A stretch of 64,000 bases of DNA from Anaerohalosphaeraceae bacterium (GTDB lineage Bacteria > Planctomycetota > Phycisphaerae > Sedimentisphaerales > Anaerohalosphaeraceae). Location: NCBI GenBank assembly GCA_037479115.1, contig JBBFLK010000006.1:1-64000 (forward strand). Direction: 5' to 3'. This document shows positions 29,754 through 38,465 of the stretch, in pieces. How positions within the stretch are numbered: the stretch's first letter is position 1; each line of letters opens with the position of its first letter. The position numbers and the translations under genes are program-made. The notes under the pieces are model-generated. The model saw only the letters and a program-made list of their open reading frames with translations, was not told the DNA's origin and ran no database searches.

Positions 29754-31321
29754 CGGGCCCTCTTTGTTTCAGAGACGGATTTGCCCGCCTGCACCAAATC
29801 CAGCAAATCTTTTCGTATGTATCCTCTCCATTCGAGAGAAGGCCGCAAATAGACCGGTGCATCAAAAAGCGGAAGGTACATATGCCGCTGTCCGGGCGGA
29901 GGGGTTTCATACAAATATTTCAAAATCTCCGGTTCCATCCGTGCATCGGCCAAAATCAAAGCAGCGGCCGGCATCGACGGTTCGACCTCGCTGAAATAAC
30001 CAACGAAAGGAAACGAGCGAAGATACCACGGCCACGGCCAGTAATCATTGTTTTCTGCAAAAATTTGGATATAAAGCCGCTGCCCTTCCCCGGAATATTC
30101 CGCAACCTGCTGCACCTTTTGAAACATCGAAAAAATGTCAGGGCTTGTGTGGCCGTAAACATATGGATTTGAAGGACTTGTCGCATATTTTGTCATCAGA
30201 CACACACTCTGAACCACCGGACTGATGAGGCCGAAAATCAGCAGAACAGCCGCCGCAAAACGCCGCGGACCGGGACCGGAGGCCCATTGCAGAAACCGGT
30301 CAGCCGCTAATCCGGCCGGCAGCGTCATTCCATACAGAAAAGACAACGCATTCCACGGCGTCTTATAAGGAATGGCAGAGTAAAAAAGCGTTAATATCAC
30401 CGAAAAAAGCACCAAAAAGGAAACAAAAGGGTTTCCTGCCCCTTTTCGCCGGTCTGCCCAAACAATACCAGCCCCCAGCAGAGCCAAAGCCACAATCCCA
30501 TCCTCATTCCAGACAGGCGGCTCAAAAAACTCTACCCAAGTTAACAAGTCCAGATAGTACCACCAGGGGTGAAAATGCGCCGTTTTGGAAGCCGCATGAG
30601 CCGGATACAGCCAGAAACTTTGAAGAGAATCCGCCAACCCCCGTCCATGCGTTCCGAAGCTGGAAAAGAACAGAATCCAGACAAACAGAAACGCAGCCAA
30701 AGCCGCCGCCGCATGAGAAAACACCCTTTTTCCGGCAGGACGTCCCCATATAAGGAGAAAGGCCAAGGCCGCCGCAGCAAAGGACAGGACGGCCGTTTCT
30801 TTCGTCGCCAACATCAACCCCGCCGAAAGCCCCGTCCAAACCGCCCAGCCGAGACAGGGTTTATCCCAATAACGGCAAAGTCCCCCTAAAAAACACCCCA
30901 GAAACAGAACCAGCCATATCTCATGAATGAAATAGCCGCTGTAATAGACAAATGCGGGCGAAAATGCCAGCAGAACGGAAGCAAACAAAGCGGCCCTCCT
31001 GCCGATGCACGGAGCCATCAGCCAGACAGTCAGGATTACTCCCAAACCAGCCAGAGCGGTGGTACCCCGCAGAAGACCTTCCGTCAGTCCGTTTAGCGTA
31101 TGAACGCCTGCCAGCCGGGCACCCAGCCACGTGAAATAATACAGGGTCGGCCCGTGATACTCGAGCGGCTCATACTCATACAGGCCGGTCTCCAGAAGAT
31201 GCCCGAGTTTGACCGCTTGAACCGCTTCGTCTGTGTGCATCGGGCGGACAGATAAAAACGGGAAACGAACCGCTGCTGCCGCGGCCAGCACTGCACAGCC
31301 GAGATAAAAAGAACGCCTCAT
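29750..31321 (-). CDS. Agl23-like GT-C membrane glycosyltransferase
   Basis: A 523-aa polytopic protein (about 12 helices) of the TIGR03663 / Agl23-like type. A first-loop acidic motif RPMHTDEAVQAVKLG and YEYEPLEYHGPTLYYF are characteristic of this GT-C group, related to PMT/ArnT, which uses lipid-linked sugars. A soluble C-terminal part of about 120 residues probably faces the periplasm. It overlaps both neighbours by ATGA, indicating tight coupling with the lipoprotein and apbE. Sugar and acceptor are unknown. Confidence 0.85.
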   Translation of the reverse strand: MRRSFYLGCAVLAAAAAVRFPFLSVRPMHTDEAVQAVKLGHLLETGLYEYEPLEYHGPTLYYFTWLGARLAGVHTLNGLTEGLLRGTTALAGLGVILTVWLMAPCIGRRAALFASVLLAFSPAFVYYSGYFIHEIWLVLFLGCFLGGLCRYWDKPCLGWAVWTGLSAGLMLATKETAVLSFAAAALAFLLIWGRPAGKRVFSHAAAALAAFLFVWILFFSSFGTHGRGLADSLQSFWLYPAHAASKTAHFHPWWYYLDLLTWVEFFEPPVWNEDGIVALALLGAGIVWADRRKGAGNPFVSFLVLFSVILTLFYSAIPYKTPWNALSFLYGMTLPAGLAADRFLQWASGPGPRRFAAAVLLIFGLISPVVQSVCLMTKYATSPSNPYVYGHTSPDIFSMFQKVQQVAEYSGEGQRLYIQIFAENNDYWPWPWYLRSFPFVGYFSEVEPSMPAAALILADARMEPEILKYLYETPPPGQRHMYLPLFDAPVYLRPSLEWRGYIRKDLLDLVQAGKSVSETKRAR

Positions 31322-32103
31322 CGCGGGCTTCTGCCGAAGACCTCTATTTCGATGAAATGATTCATATCATTCTGGTTGTTGCCGCTGCTGTAAATCCGAA
31401 CATAACGGGCCCGGGTCCCTTTGGCATCAATCAGTTTTCCTTCCGATGTCCCGACAAAGTTCTTGTCTTTCCCGACGCCCAGACCGCTCGAATTGTCATC
31501 GTCATTGTTAAACAGGGTTACCACGCCCGTGATGAAATCCGGGTCGCTGCTGACCTGAACAATCACATCATAATAAACCCGTTCGGTCTTATGATACTGC
31601 CAGAAAACAATGGCATAAATTTCGTATTCCTTCTCCAGATCCACCTGAACCCACTGGGTAAACGGGCCCAGCTCAACCAGACTGCCGTCGTGGGCTTCCT
31701 TGTCGCCGTCCGTAATCATCGCATAGGACCCGAGGATGGGTTCCGGGTCGGACCCGGTGACGGGCTTGCCTCGGGAAATCAAAGCTGTCCCTTCCGGTGC
31801 CAAAAACGGCGGACGCGGTGCCCCCAGCGGTTTTTCCAGATTTCGGACGCCGGCGATGTTTTCCGGCGTACCCACAAACTGCGGTTTAGGCAGCGTTAAA
31901 GGAATCGGGACCAGTTTTTCCGCTTCCTTTGCGGCCGGAACTGCCGCCGGCACAGACGGTATCGGTTCCGCAGTCTGTTGCGCGGGAGCTGCTGCGGCAG
32001 ACGGCTCCGACGGAGCCGATGGAGCAGGCGGTTCTTTTTTCTGGCAACCGGCAAACGACAATGTCAACAAGATGCATCCGCCGAAAACGAAAAGATTCTT
32101 CAT
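31318..32103 (-). CDS. lipoprotein with discoidin-like (F5/8C) domain
   Basis: 261 aa. The start at 32103 has AGGAG 8 nt upstream. A lipobox ends LSFAGC, so it is a lipid-anchored envelope protein. A Pro/Ala-rich linker (about 25-75) leads to a C-terminal domain (about 125-258) with WVQVDLEKEYEIYAIVFW and ARYVRIYSSGNNQNDMNHFIEIEVFG, the signature of F5/8 type C carbohydrate-binding folds. It probably holds glycan at the cell surface for the oxidoreductases of the same operon. Confidence 0.8.
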   Translation of the reverse strand: MKNLFVFGGCILLTLSFAGCQKKEPPAPSAPSEPSAAAAPAQQTAEPIPSVPAAVPAAKEAEKLVPIPLTLPKPQFVGTPENIAGVRNLEKPLGAPRPPFLAPEGTALISRGKPVTGSDPEPILGSYAMITDGDKEAHDGSLVELGPFTQWVQVDLEKEYEIYAIVFWQYHKTERVYYDVIVQVSSDPDFITGVVTLFNNDDDNSSGLGVGKDKNFVGTSEGKLIDAKGTRARYVRIYSSGNNQNDMNHFIEIEVFGRSPR

Positions 32104-32123
32104 TATTTTTTCTCCTATCAATC

Positions 32124-33410
32124 TTATATCTGATTCCAGGGTGAACGCATGGGTCGAAACCGCAGTCGGTTGGCCTGTTCATCTCCGACAAACTCTTCTT
32201 TCACCGGGTCCCATTGAAGAGGCCGGCCTAAGGAAGCAGCAATATTTCCCAGATGGCATATGGAAGCCGTTCGGTGGCCGATTTCCGCCGGCGCCGCCGT
32301 TTGTTTCCGGGTTCGAACGCACTCCAGAAAATTGCGGCGGTGATCGCGGCTATAATACAGCTGAATCGGCTCTTTGCCAACCGTGTATTTGACAAGATGT
32401 TCCGGCTCTGAATACAGCCGTTCGCGGCTGACAAAAATCTTCCCTCGGGTTCCTTCGAACAGGACACTTCCGGTTCCGCCGCCTGTTCGGCAGAACAGCC
32501 GAACGCCGTCCGCATAGGTAAACACCAAATCATACGACAGAGCCGTGTCAAACAGTCCCTCTTTGGGGAACTCTCCCGTCCCCTCCACCCAAACCGGACC
32601 GGTATAGTCCGTCCCGTGTCCCCACTGGGCGATGTCAATCTGGTGAGACCCCCAGTTGGTCAGCTGCCCGCCGGAATAATCAGAAATAAAACGAAAGGTG
32701 TAATGACACCGCTGGGAAGTGTACGGTGCCCACGGGGCCGGCCCCAGCCAGAACTCATAATCCAGCTCCGGTGGAACGGGCTCCGGCGACCACTGCGGCG
32801 GGCAGGTACGGTTATTCGGAGGAATCTCGACATAGATGTTTTTCAGGTCTCCAATCCGGCCGTTGCGTACGAGCTGACAGGCCCGATGAAAATAGGCATC
32901 CGAACGCTGATGGGAGCCGGTTTGGAAAACCCGACCGTACCGCTGAACGGCATCGCAGAGAATCCGCCCTTCGGCAATCGTCAGGGTCAGCGGTTTTTCA
33001 CAATAGACATCTTTGCCTGCTCGGACGGCCGCCAGCGCCATCGGCACATGCCAGTGGTCGGGGGTGGAAATAACGACGGCATCGATATCCTCCCGAGCCA
33101 GCAGTTCGCGGAAATCCGTTGTGCCGCAGGAAGCACCAAGCCCGGCTTCCGCAAGGCCCTGCTGAAGATGACGGCGGTCTGCATCACAAACAGCAGCAAC
33201 CTGCGTACCCGGCTGGTTCAGAAATCCCCGCAGATTGCCCATCCCCATCCCGCCGACTCCGATAAAGCCCAGCGTAATGCGGTTGGACGGCGCTGTCCTG
33301 CCGAAAAGAGACGCCGTTGCAATCCAGGGAAACCCCAGCGCAGAGGCCCCTGCGCCCTTCAGAAAGGAACGCCGGCTGAACGAATTCGACTGGTTTAGTA
33401 CATTCAGCAT
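32124..33410 (-). CDS. Tat-exported Gfo/Idh/MocA oxidoreductase 1
   Basis: 428 aa. The start is ATG 33410, 8 bp after the MFS stop; the frame runs open upstream only as an out-of-frame shadow inside the MFS gene. The Tat signal is SRRSFLKGAGASALG. A Rossmann NAD(P) motif (GFIGVGGMGMGN), the catalytic-Lys motif YCEKPLTLT and WGSHQIDIAQWGHG give a complete Gfo/Idh/MocA active site. The C-terminus RPMRSPWNQI shares the RSPW tail with the oxidoreductases at 43379 and 44714, marking one subfamily. It presumably oxidises a glycoside hydroxyl in the periplasm with a tightly held cofactor, as Zymomonas glucose-fructose oxidoreductase does. Confidence 0.9.
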   Translation of the reverse strand: MLNVLNQSNSFSRRSFLKGAGASALGFPWIATASLFGRTAPSNRITLGFIGVGGMGMGNLRGFLNQPGTQVAAVCDADRRHLQQGLAEAGLGASCGTTDFRELLAREDIDAVVISTPDHWHVPMALAAVRAGKDVYCEKPLTLTIAEGRILCDAVQRYGRVFQTGSHQRSDAYFHRACQLVRNGRIGDLKNIYVEIPPNNRTCPPQWSPEPVPPELDYEFWLGPAPWAPYTSQRCHYTFRFISDYSGGQLTNWGSHQIDIAQWGHGTDYTGPVWVEGTGEFPKEGLFDTALSYDLVFTYADGVRLFCRTGGGTGSVLFEGTRGKIFVSRERLYSEPEHLVKYTVGKEPIQLYYSRDHRRNFLECVRTRKQTAAPAEIGHRTASICHLGNIAASLGRPLQWDPVKEEFVGDEQANRLRFRPMRSPWNQI

Positions 33411-33418
33411 CGAAATGC

Positions 33419-34606
33419 TTACAGACTGCCTTTCACTTTGGAAAGAACCAGCGCCAGAATCATTAAGACAATGCAGACAGGCAGCAGCAGTTTCAGACTT
33501 TTCTGAATGGAGGCACCTTTGGCCACATTGCCCATCGCTTTGGGAACGATAACGGCACCGGCCAGCCCCACCGCAAAGATAATGCCGAACAGACTGCCGT
33601 GAATGTCCGGCGAAAACTTCGAAAAACTCACACCAACGGTCGTCGGAAAACACGGAGCAAACGCCAAGCCGGCCAGAGCCGCCAGAAGCCGCGCATGGAG
33701 CGATTGAGTACACTGCATCATCAGAAAGATGGCGATTGCGGCAACAAGAGCGGCGGCGGCAATAACCCATCCGCCGTTGGCCGTCAAATCAAACCCGATT
33801 CGAGCGGGCAGAAGCCCCGTTGCCAAACGGCCGGCCATCATCGCAATCGCAAAAATGGATAAGAGCTGCTGGCCGAACGCATCGGCAGCCGCGGCTTCGA
33901 TCGAGGCGTTTTCCTTCTGGATGACTTCTTTGCCGAAGGTGGGAAGCCAGTTGCAGAAAGAGGCCTCCAGAGCAATATAGCAAAACAGAACAAAAGCGGC
34001 CGTCAAAACCGCCGGCTGGCCGAGCAGTTTTACCGCCGCCGCTATATCCAGTTTGGCACTGCTGGCCGGATATCCCTTGGCCGCCAGAGCTATCAGCACC
34101 GGAAGCAGAACAATCACACCAAGGACAGACACGGCCTTTTCATATCCGGCGGTTCGAAACAGGAAACTGACAATCAGCGGCGTCAGGAAAAGCCCCAGAC
34201 CGAAAAAGACATTCGCCAGATTGCTGGCCGCGGCAGGGTCCTTGCCGTCAAAAAGCACCTGCGGCGCCATCACATTGCCGGCTGTATTCAGGGCCATCGC
34301 CCCAAATCCCAGCAGCAGACACGGCCAGAGAACGGCGGTATAGGTTTTCCCAAAGGCCAGGATAAAAATGCAGACCGCCGTCAGAACAAACCCGAGCACT
34401 GCAATCCACTGATAGCCGATGGCATCCGTTACCACCCCAACCACCAGCGAAGCCACCAGACAGGCAAACATGAATCCGGAAATCAGCGTGCCGAATTTGC
34501 CCGCATCCATCTGGACCCGCGGCATCAGCTTGACGCTGATTGACCCCAGCAGAGAAAAGCACATTCCTAATCCGAATACACAGCATAATGCAACCGCCTG
34601 GACCAT
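33419..34606 (-). CDS. MFS transporter, FucP-like
   Basis: A 395-aa, 12-helix major facilitator protein; the N-terminal half has FGTLISGFMFACLVASLVVGVVTD, resembling the FucP-type sugar:proton symporters (shown here in part: GTLISGFMFACL). It is compact and has no signal peptide. In this operon it would carry the sugar released in the periplasm across the inner membrane. Substrate is inferred only from the neighbours. It lies 11 bp after the b-type membrane protein gene and 8 bp before oxidoreductase 1. Confidence 0.8.
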   Translation of the reverse strand: MVQAVALCCVFGLGMCFSLLGSISVKLMPRVQMDAGKFGTLISGFMFACLVASLVVGVVTDAIGYQWIAVLGFVLTAVCIFILAFGKTYTAVLWPCLLLGFGAMALNTAGNVMAPQVLFDGKDPAAASNLANVFFGLGLFLTPLIVSFLFRTAGYEKAVSVLGVIVLLPVLIALAAKGYPASSAKLDIAAAVKLLGQPAVLTAAFVLFCYIALEASFCNWLPTFGKEVIQKENASIEAAAADAFGQQLLSIFAIAMMAGRLATGLLPARIGFDLTANGGWVIAAAALVAAIAIFLMMQCTQSLHARLLAALAGLAFAPCFPTTVGVSFSKFSPDIHGSLFGIIFAVGLAGAVIVPKAMGNVAKGASIQKSLKLLLPVCIVLMILALVLSKVKGSL

Positions 34607-34617
34607 AACGAACCTCC

Positions 34618-35223
34618 TTATTCCACAGGATTAGTTTGATTTTCCATGCCGATTTGACGGCGGATAAGCAGGTAAAGGAAAAGAAAGGCCAAAGAACCGA
34701 ACGCCAACGCACACCAGCGATGGACGTCCAGAAGCAGCTTTTGACCATCGGTGCCGAACCAGGGGAACATGCTGAAGACCATACTCAGTGCCAGCGGCAG
34801 CGAGAAAACCAGCAGACCCCAAAAACAGCCTTTGAGAACGGCATCCGACCTGCCTTCGAAAACCATGGCACCCGCCCAGCCGAACGTCAGAATTGCCAGA
34901 CAGACCGCCAAAATCGGGGCGAAGGTTGCGTGAATCATCAGCAGCCAGCCGGCCAGACGGCAGCCGAAAAACAGCGGACCGAACCCCGTCAAAAACAAGA
35001 CGGAAAAAGACAGCAGGGCCAGCAGCAGAACCAGCTTTCGAAAACGTCCCCACGGAGAAAGCTTCTGCTCCAGCAAAAGCAGCGTGCAGACGTGAACTTT
35101 CGTACGAATAAGGTCTCGAAACGTCCAGCGCCCGCTGCGGCGGAAGAAACACAGCAGGATATGAAGCCCGATGCCTCCGAGAAGACCAGCAAAGACCAGC
35201 AGTGAAATCCAGCGGAATATCAT
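34618..35223 (-). CDS. five-helix b-type cytochrome-like membrane protein
   Basis: 201 aa with about five membrane helices. The start at 35223 overlaps the cytochrome c stop by ATGA. Histidines inside or next to helices (GLHILL, KVHVC, MIHATFAP, DVHRWCALAF) could ligate two b haems, as in formate dehydrogenase gamma and other quinone-reactive subunits. I do not recognise a named family. Coupling to the seven-haem cytochrome c gene implies a quinone-to-cytochrome c membrane module. Confidence 0.6.
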   Translation of the reverse strand: MIFRWISLLVFAGLLGGIGLHILLCFFRRSGRWTFRDLIRTKVHVCTLLLLEQKLSPWGRFRKLVLLLALLSFSVLFLTGFGPLFFGCRLAGWLLMIHATFAPILAVCLAILTFGWAGAMVFEGRSDAVLKGCFWGLLVFSLPLALSMVFSMFPWFGTDGQKLLLDVHRWCALAFGSLAFLFLYLLIRRQIGMENQTNPVE

Positions 35224-37055
35224 TTTGGTTCCTCCACGGCCTTTTCCGACAAGACGGCCGCCGCCTTCACGGCATAGGCCAGAAGCACCAGAGCGACCAA
35301 TCCGCAGGCACACAGACAAATCGCTTTCATCCAGGGACGAAAGACAAAGGAGAAATTAAACGCCCAGACATACAGGCGGCTCAATCCCTGCAGTTGGACC
35401 ATTGGAACAAACCGCTCCATGCCGGCTATAGGGGAATCCGCCGGCACAGGAGCAAAAAAGAACGGCGAATTCGTCGTGTGGCAGTCTGCACAGCCCAGTG
35501 TTCCGAGGGCCTGCTTGGCGGGCCGGACATCGTGAGCAATCGGCCAGGCATAGGGCTCTGCGGCCGGATGGTCGGTACTGACCAGTGCATCGGCCTGGAG
35601 GCGATAAAGTCGTCCGCCGCAGATATAGACCGGCTGTTTGGCCGAATCGGACGGCGCCAGCCGACGAAGCACCTCGGCAATTTGTTCCTCTGTAAGGACT
35701 CGCCAGTCCTTGACTCGTTCGGCATCGGCGGCAAGAACCGAACCGGCCGCCTTGAGCACCTCAGCCGGCGGCAGGGGCAGGACTCTTTCTTCCTCGAGCA
35801 ATCCCCAATAGGCAGGCCAAAACAGCCGATGCGGACCGATTTTGCCGTCGTGCCCTTTCAGAAAGACGGGGCCGTACACCTTGGGCAGCCGCAGGTCCAT
35901 CGAATGCTTGCCGTGCAGCCCGATTTTGTGCATACGGGCCGTACGCCACTGAGCAATCTCCTGCTGAGGCCAAAGGCTTGTATGGCAGGCTGTACAGGTG
36001 AGTTTTTCAAAATGGATGGGGGGAATCCCGCGGTGGAGCGGCTTGGGAGCCCCCAGCCGACCTGCATCCGGCTCGACAGCTGCTGTGCCCAGATGACAGC
36101 CCTCGCAGGTGAGCGAGGCCAAACGGGGGTCGCTCATTTCATACCCGCGGTTGATTTTGTGATCCCGTCCGTGCCGGTGACAATCCGTGCAGCTCAGCCC
36201 GGATTTGAGATGGACATCCTCATCTTCCGTCCAGATATCCGATTCTCCGAGTTTGAGATTCTGATTGGAATGACAGAAATAACACCGTTCAGGCGGACAA
36301 GTTCGGCTGATGTCAAAAAAGACCTGGCCTTCCTTGTTAAAGATTCCTTCCCGATAATGGGTCGTAATTCCCTCGTCAAATTCCGGGTCAAAGAAATCAG
36401 ACAGAGCGGAGGCGGTTCCGTTAACGACAGCCAGTCCGCTGGAGGCGGCGGCAATCCAGCGGTAATTCTGACGAGCCGCCTGCAGGGCCGCCGTATTCAA
36501 ATCCTGCCGATTGTCCCGATTGTGACAGGCCAGACAGTTGATTTCATATTTGCCGCTGATTTCCTGACGGGTCACCAAACGAGGATTTTTGGGGTCCGCC
36601 GGGACCTCGCCATAGCCGCCGCCGGGCAGATGAGTGCCGAACTCATTCAGATAATCCCACCCGCTCAATCCAACCTGCTCCGGCGTAAAGGTCCCCTTCC
36701 AGCCGCGTGGGGAGATGGGAATCTGGGTGCGGGTGCGGACATCCCGCAGCACCCAGGGCTGACCAGGCCGTCCCGGCGCGTCTTTGGGCTGCGGACCGGG
36801 AAAATGCCAGCCGGAGGCAATGGTTTCATAGTCATGGCACTGGCCGCAGGTCATCCGCGTTGAAAAGGGACGGGCGGGATTGTCCTGAGGACGAATCTTG
36901 ACCCCCTTTTCATCCAGCAGGTCAATCCAGTGGACATAAGGGCTTCGGTTGGCGTCATTGCCGTCCCCGAGCCGTCCGCCCGGTTCTGCGGCGAATGCTG
37001 TTCCGACAGCCGCTGCGGCCAACACTCTAAGAATGAGCTGCTTGTTGCTGTTCAT
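35220..37055 (-). CDS. exported seven-haem cytochrome c with C-terminal membrane anchor
   Basis: 611 aa. The start at 37055 (MNSNKQLILRVLAAAAVG) gives a signal peptide cut near residue 23. Seven CxxCH haem sites: CGQCH (Cys70), CLACH, CYFCH, CTDCH, CEGCH, CTACH and CADCH. A single helix near the C-terminus (AICLCACGLVALVLLAYA) anchors it. It probably carries electrons between periplasmic donors and the quinone pool through the b-type partner. I cannot assign it to a named multihaem family such as NrfA or Hao. It is embedded among sugar oxidoreductases rather than nitrogen or sulfur genes. Confidence 0.88.
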   Translation of the reverse strand: MNSNKQLILRVLAAAAVGTAFAAEPGGRLGDGNDANRSPYVHWIDLLDEKGVKIRPQDNPARPFSTRMTCGQCHDYETIASGWHFPGPQPKDAPGRPGQPWVLRDVRTRTQIPISPRGWKGTFTPEQVGLSGWDYLNEFGTHLPGGGYGEVPADPKNPRLVTRQEISGKYEINCLACHNRDNRQDLNTAALQAARQNYRWIAAASSGLAVVNGTASALSDFFDPEFDEGITTHYREGIFNKEGQVFFDISRTCPPERCYFCHSNQNLKLGESDIWTEDEDVHLKSGLSCTDCHRHGRDHKINRGYEMSDPRLASLTCEGCHLGTAAVEPDAGRLGAPKPLHRGIPPIHFEKLTCTACHTSLWPQQEIAQWRTARMHKIGLHGKHSMDLRLPKVYGPVFLKGHDGKIGPHRLFWPAYWGLLEEERVLPLPPAEVLKAAGSVLAADAERVKDWRVLTEEQIAEVLRRLAPSDSAKQPVYICGGRLYRLQADALVSTDHPAAEPYAWPIAHDVRPAKQALGTLGCADCHTTNSPFFFAPVPADSPIAGMERFVPMVQLQGLSRLYVWAFNFSFVFRPWMKAICLCACGLVALVLLAYAVKAAAVLSEKAVEEPK

Positions 37056-37074
37056 AGACACGTTCGGCGGCTGA

Positions 37075-38439
37075 TTATACAGAAAACTCCTCAGGTTTAA
37101 ATTCCAAACGGCACGCTTTTTCAACAGCCTCATTGACCTTCAGCACCGTTACGGCCGTCTCGTAGCCGACCTCCGCCGGACAGGTCAGCTTTTCGTTGCC
37201 GCGAATGGCCTCCAGGAAATTGCGGATGTGCGGCTGATGATACGGAACATTCATCGAGACCGGGATGCGATATTCCGCCATCGCCAACGTCCCTTCCCGA
37301 ACATCCAGAACCGCTTCTTCTTTTTGGGTATTATCCACAACGGGTCTGCCCTCGGCCTTTTTCAGATAGCCCTTGGCAACCCAGGGGTCCCATTCTTCCT
37401 CGGGCACCCAGCTTTCCCGATAGAGACTGCCGCGGTTGGCTGATTCGGAAATAACGAGCGTTCCTTTAAGCCCCATAAACGATTCAAAATAGCCGTTGGC
37501 GCTGTTTGTCGTCAGCGTCTGGTAGAAAGCCCGCACCGGTCCTTCCGGTGTCTGATATTCATAGACGGCCATTACATTGTCGTACCACTCATGGTTTTTC
37601 CAGTAATCTATGCCGCCGCTGGCCATCACACTGCGGGGAGCCGTTCCCAAAAACCAGTTGTAAATATCAATCTGATGAGAGCCGAGGTCCACAATCGGCC
37701 CGCCGCCGAGCCCTTTGAACCACCGCCAGTTGCGGAACTGGTGCATATTCTTAAACCCATACTGATTCAGCACCGACTCCGGGATTTCCGAGCCGGCCGG
37801 CCAGTCCAGGTCCTCGCAGGAGGCCTTGCTTCGATTCCACTGACCATTGATGGTGGTAATTCGGCCGAGCAGTTTGGCTTCCTGGATGTATTTCTCGTAG
37901 CAGTACCGATAGCGCGGGTTGCTTCGGCGCTGATGCCCGATTTGCAGGAGTTTGCCGGTTCGGCGGGCGGCCTCGAGCATCCGTCGGGCTCCCTCGAGCG
38001 TATTGCTCATCTCTTTTTCACAATAAACATGAAGTCCCTTTTCCAGGCAGGCCACCGTCTGTTCGGCATGCCAGAAATCGGGTGTGGCGATAAAAACGGC
38101 ATCCAAATCCGTTTCTTTGTCGAGCATTTCCTTATAATCCACATACGGTCTGCCTTCGTGACCGTAGGCGGCCTTGTAGGCCTGCACGCGCCGCGAGACC
38201 CGCCGGAGATTGACCTGCTCCCAGATGTCGCAAATCGCCAGAATACGGATATTCGCCTCCGGTCCCAGTTTAATCGCCGCATCCAGAAGGGCCTGCCCCT
38301 GAGCACCCGCTCCGATAAAGGCGACATTGAGAACATCTTTTTTCCCGTCCGCTCCGAGCGCCTTGCCGGAAACAAACAGCCCCGCACCAATGGCGGCGGT
38401 CGCTTTCACAAATTCTCGTCGATTGATGGAATGACTCAT
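37075..38439 (-). CDS. Tat-exported Gfo/Idh/MocA oxidoreductase 2 (EKE variant)
   Basis: 454 aa with the Tat motif INRREFVKATAAIGAGLF and a Rossmann site VAFIGAGAQGQ. The usual EKP catalytic-Lys motif reads YCEKEMSN, so Lys is kept but the Pro is Glu. LGSHQIDIYNWFLG supplies the second half of the site. It is from a different subfamily than oxidoreductases 1, 4 and 5; no RSPW tail. The cytochrome c gene lies 19 bp downstream. It probably acts on a glycoside or sugar acid in the periplasm; substrate unknown. Confidence 0.9.
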   Translation of the reverse strand: MSHSINRREFVKATAAIGAGLFVSGKALGADGKKDVLNVAFIGAGAQGQALLDAAIKLGPEANIRILAICDIWEQVNLRRVSRRVQAYKAAYGHEGRPYVDYKEMLDKETDLDAVFIATPDFWHAEQTVACLEKGLHVYCEKEMSNTLEGARRMLEAARRTGKLLQIGHQRRSNPRYRYCYEKYIQEAKLLGRITTINGQWNRSKASCEDLDWPAGSEIPESVLNQYGFKNMHQFRNWRWFKGLGGGPIVDLGSHQIDIYNWFLGTAPRSVMASGGIDYWKNHEWYDNVMAVYEYQTPEGPVRAFYQTLTTNSANGYFESFMGLKGTLVISESANRGSLYRESWVPEEEWDPWVAKGYLKKAEGRPVVDNTQKEEAVLDVREGTLAMAEYRIPVSMNVPYHQPHIRNFLEAIRGNEKLTCPAEVGYETAVTVLKVNEAVEKACRLEFKPEEFSV

Positions 38440-38465
38440 CTGAATCAGCTACCTCCCTTTTTGGT

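Noticed and set aside
33411-33770. N-terminal extension of oxidoreductase 1 by 120 codons.
   Set aside because: The extension lies in the MFS gene in another frame and would place the Tat signal in the middle of the protein.
35202-36863. A 553-codon frame opposite the multihaem cytochrome gene.
   Set aside because: The minus strand encodes seven CxxCH sites, a signal peptide and a coupled partner; the plus frame has no domain.
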